NCBI GenBank assembly: GCA_016789905.1
Contig: JAEUQC010000108.1
Span: forward strand, 24,324-88,323
DNA from: Bryobacterales bacterium
GTDB lineage: Bacteria > Acidobacteriota > Terriglobia > Bryobacterales > Bryobacteraceae
Direction of reading: 5' to 3'
DNA: 64,000 bases
A program made the position numbers and the translations under genes. Shown piece by piece: positions 25,303 to 34,008 of this stretch. The notes under the pieces are model-generated. The model did not search any database and was not told where the DNA came from. It worked only from the letters and a program-made list of their open reading frames with translations. Every line of letters begins with the position of its first letter. Position 1 is the stretch's first letter.

Positions 25303-26085
25303 ATGCAGGTTCGTCTCGCGCTTGCCAATCTCCGCGTTGCGGCCAGCCGGGAGGAATCCGTCGAATTGGCGGAAGCGGCGATTGACGAGGCGGGGCGGTG
25401 TGGCGCGCTTGTGGTTTGTTTTCCGGAGTGCTACGTGCCAGGGTATCGGGTCCCGGGGATTCACATGGCGCCGCCCGATGCCGAATTTCTCCGTTCGGCC
25501 CACGCGCGCATTCGCGCCGCCGCCGCGCAGGCGGCGACGGGTGTTGTTCTAGGGACGGAGAGAGTGGATGGCGGGAATTGTTTTGCCACCGCGCTTGTCA
25601 TTCTGCCCGATGGTTCCGTCGCCGGCTGTCAGGATAAAGTGCAATTGGATCCATCAGAGGACGGTGTGTACTGCCCTGGCTCGGAACGGCACCTTTTTCA
25701 GATCGGGCCGTTGCGGTTCGGCGTGGCTATCTGTCACGAAGCGTGGCGGTATCCGGAGACGGTCCGTTGGGCCGCCCGCCGCGGAGCTCATGTCGTATTT
25801 CATCCCCACTTTCACCTGGCCAAACCGGGCGGCTACAGGCCTGCCACATTCGCCGATCCAGCCAACACGTTTCACGAAAAGGCGGTTCTGTGCCGAGCCG
25901 CGGAGAACTCGATCTTCTTCGCCACGGTGAATTACGCTGAGGACGGCTCGCCAACCACCTCGGCAATCGCCGGACCGGACGGTGTGCTGCTCGCCTTTCA
26001 GCCCTATGGAGAAGAGGGCTTGCTGGTGGCCGATATTGAACTTGAGGAAGCCACGGGCCTCTTGGCGGCGCGCTGCCGGTATTGA
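25303..26085 (+). CDS. Carbon-nitrogen hydrolase (nitrilase superfamily)
   Basis: 260 aa with the nitrilase-fold catalytic set visible: Glu42 in FPECYVPGY, Lys112 in CQDKVQLDP and Cys144 in VAICHEAWRYPE. HVVFHPHFHLAKPGG and ENSIFFATVNYA follow the core. Members hydrolyse nitriles, aliphatic amides or carbamoyl compounds; the pattern ICHEAWRYPE is closest to amidase-type branches, but I cannot name the substrate. It starts 3 bases after the SET-domain gene, so the two are almost certainly cotranscribed. It converges on enolase with a 63-base gap containing a weak hairpin (GGTTCC / GGAACC near 26124-26143). Confidence 0.88.
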   Translation: MQVRLALANLRVAASREESVELAEAAIDEAGRCGALVVCFPECYVPGYRVPGIHMAPPDAEFLRSAHARIRAAAAQAATGVVLGTERVDGGNCFATALVILPDGSVAGCQDKVQLDPSEDGVYCPGSERHLFQIGPLRFGVAICHEAWRYPETVRWAARRGAHVVFHPHFHLAKPGGYRPATFADPANTFHEKAVLCRAAENSIFFATVNYAEDGSPTTSAIAGPDGVLLAFQPYGEEGLLVADIELEEATGLLAARCRY

Positions 26086-26148
26086 GCGCAATCTCGTGCG
26101 GCAAGATGGCGCCGCGGACCTAGGGTTCCAACGGGCAGGAACCTGTGG

Positions 26149-27444
26149 CTACCCTCTTCGCCGGCCCAGAATCCCGGTTGAAAAATCGCGGCCCTGCCAC
26201 GCCAGCCCGTGCCGGGATTCCAGTTCCAGGAGCCGGTTGTATTTCGCCAGCCGCTCGCTTCTGGTTATGGAGCCGATCTTGATTTGCCCGGCGCCGGTCG
26301 CCGTCGCCAGATCGGCCAAGAACGAGTCTTCTGTTTCTCCGGAACGCGCAGACACCACCGCGGCGTAGCCGTTTTCCTTCGCCAGCCGGCAAACCCCGAA
26401 GGTCTCGCTCAGTGTGCCGATCTGGTTCATCTTCACCAAAACAGTGTTTGCGCAACCGGCTTCGATGCCTCGCCGGAGGCGGCTTTCGTTGGTGGTAAAG
26501 AAGTCGTCGCCGACAATCTGCGTCTTGTCGGCGAGCTTTTCGGTCAGCACGCGCCAGCCGTCCCAATCGTCTTCAAATAAGCCGTCTTCAATAGAGACAA
26601 CCGGAAACTCCCGTGTCCATCGCGCCAGCAGATCCACCATCTCCTCGCTTGTCAGGCTGCGGCCTTCCGAGGTTAGCCGATACCGTCCGTCCTCATAGAA
26701 ATGGGAGGCCGCCACGTCAATCGCGATGGAAACCTGCGCGCCAGGCTGAAATCCGGATTCGACAATCGCGTCGGTAAGCAGCGCCAGCGCCGCCTGGTTG
26801 GACGAAAGCAATGGCCCCCACCCGCCTTCATCCGCCACGCCGTTCAGGACATGCCCTGCTCGCCGGATCAGGCTGCCGGCCGCGCCATGGATCTTCACCG
26901 TCGCCTCCAGCGCTTCGGCGAAGCTATCGAACCCGTGTGGAATGATCAGGAAGTCCTGAAACTCTATATTCGCCCCGGCGTGGAGCCCGCCAGAGAGTAT
27001 GTTGATCATCGGCACTGGCAGTCGCGGGCTCCCCAGCGAGAGCGTCTGATAAAGCGGCTGCCGGCGGGAGTGGCTCACCGCGCGAGCCACCGCGCACGAC
27101 ACGCCCAGCAGCGCGTTCGCGCCGAGGCGGGATTTATCCGCCGTTCCGTCCAGCGCGATGAGTTCCGCGTCAAGCGCTGCTTGATCATCGGCATTCCTGC
27201 CGGCCGCCACGCGCGCGATCTCCGTGTTTACATGTCCCGCCGCGCGCAGCGTCCCTTTGCCGCCGTAGCGCTTCGGGTCGCCGTCGCGCAGTTCAACGGC
27301 TTCATGCGTTCCCGTTGACGCGCCGGAAGGAACCTGCGCCGTCGCGCTGGCGCCGTCGGAAAGTGTGGCCTCGACGGCAAGCGTCGGCCGGCCACGGGAA
27401 TCGAGGATCTCCCAGGCGTGGAGCGAGTAAATGGTTAAAGGCAT
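26149..27444 (-). CDS. eno: Enolase (phosphopyruvate hydratase), divergent active site
   Basis: 431 aa, normal length. Most catalytic residues of enolase are present: SGASTGTHEA (loop Ser), the His of GGLHAG, ADEGGWGP (general-acid Glu), metal ligands in AIDVAAS, SIEDGL and VGDDFF, and the Lys of LVKMNQIGTL and GQIKIGS. Two normally invariant places differ. QEF is QDF (Glu to Asp, yeast Glu168), and SHRSGETED is SARSGETED (His to Ala, yeast His373). Around the first, NGGAHADNN is replaced by SGGLHAGAN. It may still be the glycolytic enzyme converting 2-phosphoglycerate to phosphoenolpyruvate, or a second, specialised copy. Its start overlaps the end of the kinase-like gene by 10 bases. Confidence 0.88.
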   Translation of the reverse strand: MPLTIYSLHAWEILDSRGRPTLAVEATLSDGASATAQVPSGASTGTHEAVELRDGDPKRYGGKGTLRAAGHVNTEIARVAAGRNADDQAALDAELIALDGTADKSRLGANALLGVSCAVARAVSHSRRQPLYQTLSLGSPRLPVPMINILSGGLHAGANIEFQDFLIIPHGFDSFAEALEATVKIHGAAGSLIRRAGHVLNGVADEGGWGPLLSSNQAALALLTDAIVESGFQPGAQVSIAIDVAASHFYEDGRYRLTSEGRSLTSEEMVDLLARWTREFPVVSIEDGLFEDDWDGWRVLTEKLADKTQIVGDDFFTTNESRLRRGIEAGCANTVLVKMNQIGTLSETFGVCRLAKENGYAAVVSARSGETEDSFLADLATATGAGQIKIGSITRSERLAKYNRLLELESRHGLAWQGRDFSTGILGRRRG

Positions 27445-28394
27445 TTCCAGGTGGCCTCAATCGAGTTTTGTGGTTCGCGGATCAAATGTTTGGCCAGGCG
27501 GCGGAGCGTCGCCCGTTTCGCTTCGTTCAGGTATTCCGCCGGCGACTTGCCGTCGGCACGGGCCAGCAGTAAGCCGCCCAGATGCGCCATTGTGCCCGCC
27601 CACAGCCACGATGCGTCAACCGAAAGGCTCTCCCAGAACGCTTCGGCGCAGCGCTGGAAATCACCGGCGGAAGCCGGCCGGTGAATGGACTTGAGCAGCA
27701 GATGGCAGAGCAGAAAACCAGTGTCGAAGCACGGGTCTCCGTAGTGGACGACTTCGAAATCGATCGCCATCACCTCGCCGCCAAATGTCAATAGGTTCTT
27801 GGGGCTCCAGTCGCCATGGACCAGCGCGACCCGGCGATTCCGGCAACTCTGGATTAGGCCGTCGAAATGCGCCGCGCAATCCGGATGGCGCGCGGCTGTG
27901 AATCGGTAGTAGGGGTCAAGCCGGAGTTCATCGAAAACCGTCTGGTCTCCGAACCGGGTTTCCCACTCGGGCTGGTGCCAGGTTGCACGAATCAACGCGC
28001 CGAGCGTGCGCCCTGCCGCTTTCGCCGTGGCTGGGTTGGCATCGCCTTGCAATAGTTGGGCTTTCCAATCCGTGCACCCCTCTGGAGCAGCGGTCATCGC
28101 GTAAATGTAGTTTGCCCGGTCGATGAACGCAATGGCGGGGACCGCGCCGGCCGGCAGCAGAGGTGCTACGGCGGTAATCGCGTCCGCTTCTCGCAGCGTG
28201 CGCTCTGGTTGCGAGCGCCAGTCGGTTTGCACGCGAAGTTTTTCCAGCGCCTGCTTGCAGACGAGCCTGCCGCCAGGGCCGGTGACGAGTAGAACCGTAT
28301 TGGACACTCCGCCGCCCAGCGATTGCACGCCGTGCACCGGCCAGCCCCGCCCAGCGAGGTAGGCGTGCGCATTTTCTTCCGTTAGAACGAACAA
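27435..28394 (-). CDS. APH-family phosphotransferase (small-molecule kinase-like)
   Basis: 319 aa with a protein-kinase-like fold of the aminoglycoside phosphotransferase/5-methylthioribose kinase/choline kinase group. SLGGGVSNTVLLV is the glycine-rich nucleotide loop, LVCKQAL holds the ATP-binding Lys, ALVHGDWSPKNLL the Brenner motif with catalytic Asp and Asn, and VMAIDFEVVHYGDP the metal-binding Asp. The phrase QALEKLRVQTDW before the middle helix is like methylthioribose kinases (MtnK), which suggests but does not prove a sugar substrate. It overlaps enolase by 10 bases, so it is upstream in the same operon. Confidence 0.87.
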   Translation of the reverse strand: MFVLTEENAHAYLAGRGWPVHGVQSLGGGVSNTVLLVTGPGGRLVCKQALEKLRVQTDWRSQPERTLREADAITAVAPLLPAGAVPAIAFIDRANYIYAMTAAPEGCTDWKAQLLQGDANPATAKAAGRTLGALIRATWHQPEWETRFGDQTVFDELRLDPYYRFTAARHPDCAAHFDGLIQSCRNRRVALVHGDWSPKNLLTFGGEVMAIDFEVVHYGDPCFDTGFLLCHLLLKSIHRPASAGDFQRCAEAFWESLSVDASWLWAGTMAHLGGLLLARADGKSPAEYLNEAKRATLRRLAKHLIREPQNSIEATWKCL

Positions 28395-28406
28395 AGCAAA
28401 AGGATA

Positions 28407-29606
28407 TCAGGTGCTGCGGGAAAATAGGCCAAACAGGCCTGAAAGTCCCCCGCTTGAACGCGACTTTTCCGCCTTCTTTTTCTGCTTCTCCATATCATGG
28501 CCGAGTATTCGATCCGCCATCATCGAGATCTGTTTGCCAATGGAGGTAGAGGCCTGAATCGGTTTCCCGTCCAGCAGCGCTCGCTGCACGCCCTCGTAGT
28601 CGCTATTGATTAATTGGTAGATGTCAGATTGCAGGGCCGTTTCGATCATCTCTTTGGTAAGACCCACGTCACGGTTAAATCGATTGATTACCAGGTGAAT
28701 TCGCTGACGCAAAATGCCATTGCTCTCATAGTACGCCATCACCCGCTGGGCCGCCTGCAGCGCCGGCAATTCGTTTGTCGTTACCAGGAAGGCATCGTCG
28801 GTGCACCGCAGCGCGCTCAGCGCCCATTCTCCGTATGCGTTGCCCATATCGGCCACGACGTGATCGTAAAGCCGGCGTGAAAACTCGAGGATCGGGCGGC
28901 TGTCGCCCATCTCCTGGGCGCCTTCCACTGGGTTCTCCGGCGATAGCAGCACATCCATGCCGCTATAGTTCTGCACAACCCCTCGCCAGATATCGGCGTC
29001 CAGGCTGGCGCCATGGTTCAGAATGTCGAGAAAACTGAACCCAGGCTTCAGCTTCATCTGAAACGCTTGCGTGCCCGTTACCGGGTCCATGTCAGCCAGC
29101 AAAGTCCGTGACGAACCACCTCGTTTAAGTTGGGCCGCCAGATTGAAGGCCAAGGTACTCGCCCCGCACCCGCCCTTGGCTGGAATCACCGTTATCACCC
29201 GGCCCTGTTCGGAGATCAGTTCCGGCAGCAGTTGAGCCAACTTCTCCATCACCGTCCGGAATTGATCATTCGTGAATGGCTGTGTCAGGAAATCCTTCGC
29301 GCCCAGTCGCAATGCCTGGAGAATCAGTTGCGGGTTGCTATCCGGCACCAGGCTGACCACCGGTATCGTTGGGGTCACCTCCACCAGTTTCATCAGCGAT
29401 TGCAGCCCAGCTTCCTGATTCGTGATCAGGTCCAGAAAGCAGATCATGCCCGTCTGGCCGATGTCGCCCAGATTGCCATCGAGCGGATATCCTTGTAATT
29501 CAATCACTTGGGCCGACGGAACTTCCGCGGAAACAATAGGCAGCAACTCGGAAGTTATCTTCCGTCCCGGTGTCACCAAGACGATGTGCCATGAATCCGC
29601 TGCCAA
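28407..29606 (-). CDS. CpaE-like ATPase with pseudo-receiver domain
   Basis: 399 aa. The N-terminal 125 residues fold like a response-regulator receiver but lack most of its chemistry: Asp59 remains (CFLDL), while the acidic pair is replaced by TP (VTPG, 11-14) and the conserved Lys by Gln109 (LTQPF). The rest is a MinD/ParA-type ATPase with a deviant Walker A PAKGGCGAST (142-151) carrying the signature Lys, and VADMGNAYGEWA and VINRFNR later. The C-terminus is basic and Ser/Gly-rich (MEKQKKKAEKSRSS). CpaE/TadZ proteins position type IV/Tad pilus machinery at the cell pole. No tad or cpa gene lies nearby. It diverges from the LuxR-type regulator across 203 bases. Confidence 0.9.
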   Translation of the reverse strand: MAADSWHIVLVTPGRKITSELLPIVSAEVPSAQVIELQGYPLDGNLGDIGQTGMICFLDLITNQEAGLQSLMKLVEVTPTIPVVSLVPDSNPQLILQALRLGAKDFLTQPFTNDQFRTVMEKLAQLLPELISEQGRVITVIPAKGGCGASTLAFNLAAQLKRGGSSRTLLADMDPVTGTQAFQMKLKPGFSFLDILNHGASLDADIWRGVVQNYSGMDVLLSPENPVEGAQEMGDSRPILEFSRRLYDHVVADMGNAYGEWALSALRCTDDAFLVTTNELPALQAAQRVMAYYESNGILRQRIHLVINRFNRDVGLTKEMIETALQSDIYQLINSDYEGVQRALLDGKPIQASTSIGKQISMMADRILGHDMEKQKKKAEKSRSSGGLSGLFGLFSRST

Positions 29607-29809
29607 CGTAGCTCCTCTTTTGATTGTAGCCGTCTGGTTCCCAAAAATGCGGGTGCCCTACCTATTCTCTTCATCGGCAGCCGCATTCCAAAACATAAGG
29701 CTGCCGGTATACCGCAGTGAGATAAGTGCCGAAGTTGTTTAAAACCTCCACCGCGCAAGCCGATATGCGTTTTTAGAGGGTAGTAGCCCTTAGGAAGGCC
29801 CAATAACCA

Positions 29810-30463
29810 ATGGATATAAATGGTAAGAAGACGATAGCGGTCTGTGAATCGCAACCCGTCACGGCGGAGGGATTGCACGCGATCCTCAATCAATGCAACG
29901 ATATGACGTTTCTGGGACGGACCGAATCGCTTCCGGCGGCCAGTGAACTGGTACGGCAACTCCGCCCTGACGTTTGCCTGGTGGACAAGTCCTTGGGAAT
30001 CCAAGCGGTCATGGACTGGGTAGCGCAAGCGAAAATGCTCTCTCAACATGCCACCGAGATCGTTGTTTGGGGCGTTTCCATCACAGAAGCAGAAGCGCTT
30101 CGGTTCCTGCAGTCTGGCGCCAAGGGAATTCTTCGCAAAACTTCGGACGTTTCTACCGTGGTTGCCTGTCTGGAGGCCGTCGCCAGCGGATCAAGTTGGA
30201 TGGCCGACTCCGTTTTTCGTGATTCCCACCGCATGGAGCGCCAGTCCCGCAGCGAACTGACGCCGCGGGAACAGCAGGTTCTCGAACTGGTGGAACAGGG
30301 CATGAAGAACAAAGAAATCGCTCGCGAGCTGGGTATCCGCCCCGGAACCGTGAAGATCCACCTGAAGCACATCTTTGAAAAGACCGGCGTCCGTGGACGC
30401 TATGGCCTTGCCTTATCAGTGATGCGCGAGAAGGGTTTGCTTGAGATGGCGCCTGTCAGCTAA
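29810..30463 (+). CDS. NarL/FixJ-type regulator with atypical receiver
   Basis: 217 aa. The C-terminal LuxR helix-turn-helix is standard (ELTPREQQVLELVEQGMKNKEIARELGI, GTVKIHLKHIFEKTG). The N-terminal receiver keeps Asp59 (CLVDKS) and Lys110 (ILRK), but the usual acidic pair is reduced to a single Glu13 (VCESQP) and the conserved Thr/Ser position is Gly88 (VVWGVS). Phosphorylation by the normal route is therefore doubtful. The start ATG has AGGAAGG upstream. A short hairpin (AGGG / CCCT, 29777-29790) lies just before it. It is transcribed away from the CpaE-like ATPase, and the 203-base gap must hold both promoters. Confidence 0.9.
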   Translation: MDINGKKTIAVCESQPVTAEGLHAILNQCNDMTFLGRTESLPAASELVRQLRPDVCLVDKSLGIQAVMDWVAQAKMLSQHATEIVVWGVSITEAEALRFLQSGAKGILRKTSDVSTVVACLEAVASGSSWMADSVFRDSHRMERQSRSELTPREQQVLELVEQGMKNKEIARELGIRPGTVKIHLKHIFEKTGVRGRYGLALSVMREKGLLEMAPVS

Positions 30464-30544
30464 ACGCCGGAAAGCAAGTAAAATCAGCGATTTGGACCGT
30501 ACGCCGCAGGGGCTGCTCGCGGTGGCATGATATGCTGGCCACAT

Positions 30545-32254
30545 ATGCCGTTAGTCGCGCAGCCTCAGCTTAGAATCGTAGGGACTTTCCTTCTGGGAAC
30601 CCTGTTAGCGGCTGGAGCGGCGCAAGCGGCCGAGGCACCTAAGCTCGTCGCCATCCTGGCTGCCGAATTGGAACGTAACTTCCAGGCACTAAAGGAAAAA
30701 GGCGACCCGAAACCGTATTTTGCGGCTTATGCGGTAACGGAAAACGAAATCGTCTCCATGGAAGCCACCAGCGGGTTGCTGGCTGCAAGGGACGTCCGCC
30801 AAGGGCGCAATCTGGACGTCACCATCCGCGTTGGATCGCCTAAACTCGACAACTATCGCCGCCAGCCCAGGGACATCGCGCAGTTCACGATGGGAAATCC
30901 CATTTCCCTCGACGATAATCCGAACGCGCTGAAACGCCGCCTATGGCTCGACACGGACTCCGTTTATAGGTCCGCCTCTCAGCGGCTGACAAACATTAAA
31001 TCCGATACCCAGGTGAAAGTTGCCGCGGCCGATCCTTCCGACGATTTTTCCTCCGCTCCCCCGGCCGTTGATTTCCGGCCCGTTACCCAGTTCAAAGTCA
31101 ACGAAAAGCAGTGGGCGGACCGGCTTCGCTCCTGGTCGCGAATGCTGTCCGTTACTCCGGAAATCCTCAACTCTTCCGTTGCCTTCCAGGCGCAGCGGGA
31201 AGTGAAGTCCTTCGTCAATTCAGAGGGGTCGCGGCTCCAGCATGGCCGCACCTACGCCAGAATCGTAATCGTTGCCCGCGCGAAAGCCTTCGACGGGATG
31301 GATCTCGTCACCTCCGACACCATTGAAGCCGAAGAGCCCGGCCGGTTGCCTGATCCCAAGGCCGTTGAGGCTCGGATCGACAAAGTGATCGCAGATCTCC
31401 GGGGACTTCTCAAAGCCCCGGAGGTGGATCCCTTCGTGGGACCCGCTATTCTCTCCGGTCGCGCTTCCGGCGTCTTCTTCCACGAAATTTTCGGCCATCG
31501 GATAGAAGGCCACCGCCAGAAGGACGAGTCCGAGGGCCAGACGTTTACGAAACGCGTGAATCAGGAAGTCCTCCCACCTTTTCTTAGCGTCTTTTTCGAT
31601 CCCACCACAAAGCGATATGCCGGCGAGGATCTGTACGGCTGGTATGACTATGACGATGAGGGCGTGAAGGCCCGGCGCGTTTCTGTCGTCGAACAGGGAA
31701 TCCTGAAGACCTTTCTTCTGTCCCGTTCACCCATCGCCGGATTCCCTCAGTCCAACGGTCATGGCCGCCGCCAAACAGGCGCGGAAGTGGTGGCTCGCCA
31801 GTCGAACCTGATTGTCGAATCGGGCCGTCAGGTGCCGCACCCGGAGTTGCGGCAAATGCTAATTGCCGAAATGAAGCGTCAGGGCAAGCCGTATGGGCTC
31901 TATTTCGAATCAGTCACGGGCGGCTATACCACTACCCGTAGTCAGGGTTTGCAGGCGTTCACTGTCATTCCATTGGTCGTTTATCGTGTCTATCCCGATG
32001 GGCGCCCGGACGAACTGGTTCGGGGCGCCGATATCGTCGGCACTCCGCTGGCGAGTTTTGCCAAAATCCTGGCTACCTCCAACAAGTTAGAGGTCTTTAA
32101 CGGCTATTGCGGTGCCGAATCAGGCAGCGTGCCGGTCTCGGCTTCCTCTCCTGCGCTGCTGGTGAGTGAGATTGAGGTGCAGCGGAAGAGCCGGTCTCAG
32201 GAACGTCCGCCGTTACTGCCTCGTCCTTCCAACGTCGCCGGAGGTGGCCTGTGA
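30545..32254 (+). CDS. Exported TldD-like metallopeptidase (PmbA/TldD family)
   Basis: About 569 aa from the ATG at 30545 with a signal peptide (IVGTFLLGTLLAAGAAQA); an ATG six codons upstream is the alternative. The zinc-binding HEIFGH (His313, Glu314, His318) followed by RIEGHRQKDESEGQTF matches the catalytic HExxxH of TldD, and the Cys of GYCGAESGSVPVSASSP near the C-terminus fits the third zinc ligand. VARQSNLIVESG and YFESVTGGYTTTRSQGLQAF are other family segments. Classical TldD is cytosolic and, with TldE, cleaves modified peptides such as microcins and unfolded chains; this one is predicted to be exported. The next gene starts at an overlapping GTGA and encodes a paralogue without the metal site. 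Confidence 0.9.
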   Translation: MPLVAQPQLRIVGTFLLGTLLAAGAAQAAEAPKLVAILAAELERNFQALKEKGDPKPYFAAYAVTENEIVSMEATSGLLAARDVRQGRNLDVTIRVGSPKLDNYRRQPRDIAQFTMGNPISLDDNPNALKRRLWLDTDSVYRSASQRLTNIKSDTQVKVAAADPSDDFSSAPPAVDFRPVTQFKVNEKQWADRLRSWSRMLSVTPEILNSSVAFQAQREVKSFVNSEGSRLQHGRTYARIVIVARAKAFDGMDLVTSDTIEAEEPGRLPDPKAVEARIDKVIADLRGLLKAPEVDPFVGPAILSGRASGVFFHEIFGHRIEGHRQKDESEGQTFTKRVNQEVLPPFLSVFFDPTTKRYAGEDLYGWYDYDDEGVKARRVSVVEQGILKTFLLSRSPIAGFPQSNGHGRRQTGAEVVARQSNLIVESGRQVPHPELRQMLIAEMKRQGKPYGLYFESVTGGYTTTRSQGLQAFTVIPLVVYRVYPDGRPDELVRGADIVGTPLASFAKILATSNKLEVFNGYCGAESGSVPVSASSPALLVSEIEVQRKSRSQERPPLLPRPSNVAGGGL

Positions 32255-34002
32255 GACGCCGTGCGCTGCTCACTCTGCCAGGGCTGACCGTTCTGCTGCA
32301 CGCGCAGCAGAAGCTTGACGATCCGCTACTCGACGCGATGGCCGCCGAACTGACACGCTCTTTGCGGTTGTCCATTGCCGGTGAAGCGCCCTACTACATC
32401 GAGTACATTATCGAAGACGGTGTGAATTTCGGCTGCCAGGCGTCGTTGGGCGGACTTCTCACTTCCACGTTGAACCCGTATCGGGCGCCTCGCGTCATGG
32501 TCCGCGTTGGCGGCTATGAGTTCGACAACACCAACGCCGTTTTTACCGGCCAGACCCGGGGCGCCAGATACGACAGCGCCCGTTGGCCGCTTGAGTTCAG
32601 CCGGGCACAGATTCAACAGGACCTGTGGCTTGCAACGGACCGGGCCTACAAGGCGGCCGTACAGGAAATTACCTTCAAGAAATCCGCCCTGCAAAATGTA
32701 ACGCTTTCCGAGAAACTGAACGACTTCGCCAAGCAGGCGCCGCTGGTGAAACTATTGCCCGCGGCAAAGAGCCAGGCCGATCCTAAAAAGTGGGAAGACG
32801 TTGCGCGGCGCCTCTCGGCCGTGTTTTCCGCCTATCCCAAGGTGCTGGATTCCCGCGTTGAGATTGAAGACTCGGCCTCCACGTTCTATTTCGCCAACAC
32901 CGAAGGGTCGCGTGTTCGCGCTCCGGAGACGGTTTGCACCATTCGCGCGCGCGCCGAAACCTTTGCCGCCGATGGCGCCGTCATCCGCAATCATCGCTAT
33001 TTCCACGCCTTCCAGTTGAACGGCTTGCCGCCGGAGGCGCGTATCAAGAGCGAACTGGAGGCGATGGCCGCGCACCTCACCACGCTGGTCGACGCTCCCG
33101 TCGGGGAAGCCTACACCGGTCCGGTTCTGTTTGAATCCGCCGCCGCCGGGCAGATGTTCGTGCAAGTGTTCGGCGGGCAGTTGCAGCCGCCGCGCGACCC
33201 GGTGTCGGTGCCCGGCCGGCCGTTCAATATTCCGCCATCTGAATTGGAAAGCCGATTGAACGGCCGCGTCCTGCCTGATTTTATAGACGTCGTGGACGAC
33301 CCCAAGGCCATGTGGCTCGGCCGGCCCCTGTTTGGGAACACGGAAGCGGACTACGAAGGGGTGGCTCCAGAGCGGTTGACGCTCGTTGAGAAGGGCATGT
33401 TGAAGACGCTCTTCTATACGCGCCAGCCTGTCCGTGGTCATGAGGGCTCCAATGGGCGCGGCCGTTTGCCTGGCGCTTTTGGCGCCGCCGCCGCTGTCCC
33501 CACGAATCTCATGGTGCAGTGCCGCGAAGGCGTCCCCCGCGCGGACCTGAAGAAGAAGCTCATCGAACTGGTGCAGCAGCGTCGCAAGCCCTATGGGATT
33601 CTTGTTCGCCGCATGGACTACCCGTCCAGCGCCAGCCTTGTCGAATTGCGGCGCCTCGCCAATTCTATGCAAGGGTCCGGCGCCTCCCGGCCCGTCAGTA
33701 CTCCTCTCGAAATTTTCCGTGTCTACCCGGATGGCAGGGAAGAATCGATTCGCGGCGTTCGCTTCCGGGGGCTGAATGTCCGGTTACTCCGCGACATACT
33801 TGCCGCTGGTAACGATCCGGAGCCAGTCGAGTTCCTCATGAACGGCGCGCCACTCGCGCTCATGGGGGCCGGTGGGTATGTTGTTGGCTCGTCCGTCGTC
33901 TGCCCATCGTTGCTTTTCGATGAGGTTGACATTGAGCGGCCGCAGGAGGAACGTCCTCGCCCTCCGGTTGTGGCGCCGCCGCCTATTGAAAGTGGCCTGT
34001 AA
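32251..34002 (+). CDS. Exported TldE-like paralogue lacking the zinc motif
   Basis: 583 aa from a GTG overlapping the upstream stop (GTGA), with GGAGG six bases before it. A short signal peptide (RRRALLTLPGLTVLLHAQ) is followed by the PmbA/TldD fold. Alignment with the neighbour places FVQVFGGQLQPPRDP (from about residue 303) where the HExxxH metal site should be, so His and Glu are missing; the C-terminal zinc Cys (GYCGAESG) is likewise replaced (EFLMNGAPLALMG). In the known TldD-TldE pair only TldD carries the metal, and TldE is the non-catalytic half of the heterodimer. The arrangement here copies that logic outside the cytoplasm. Some TldD-type features remain (LVEKGMLKTLFYTRQPVRGHEGSNGRGR). 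Confidence 0.88.
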   Translation: MRRRALLTLPGLTVLLHAQQKLDDPLLDAMAAELTRSLRLSIAGEAPYYIEYIIEDGVNFGCQASLGGLLTSTLNPYRAPRVMVRVGGYEFDNTNAVFTGQTRGARYDSARWPLEFSRAQIQQDLWLATDRAYKAAVQEITFKKSALQNVTLSEKLNDFAKQAPLVKLLPAAKSQADPKKWEDVARRLSAVFSAYPKVLDSRVEIEDSASTFYFANTEGSRVRAPETVCTIRARAETFAADGAVIRNHRYFHAFQLNGLPPEARIKSELEAMAAHLTTLVDAPVGEAYTGPVLFESAAAGQMFVQVFGGQLQPPRDPVSVPGRPFNIPPSELESRLNGRVLPDFIDVVDDPKAMWLGRPLFGNTEADYEGVAPERLTLVEKGMLKTLFYTRQPVRGHEGSNGRGRLPGAFGAAAAVPTNLMVQCREGVPRADLKKKLIELVQQRRKPYGILVRRMDYPSSASLVELRRLANSMQGSGASRPVSTPLEIFRVYPDGREESIRGVRFRGLNVRLLRDILAAGNDPEPVEFLMNGAPLALMGAGGYVVGSSVVCPSLLFDEVDIERPQEERPRPPVVAPPPIESGL

Positions 34003-34008
34003 GCGAAG

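Noticed and set aside
10000..32000. A dif-like site expected from the composition switch
   Set aside because: I scanned the region by eye for a 28-bp site with an ATTATGT-like half and found none I could defend.
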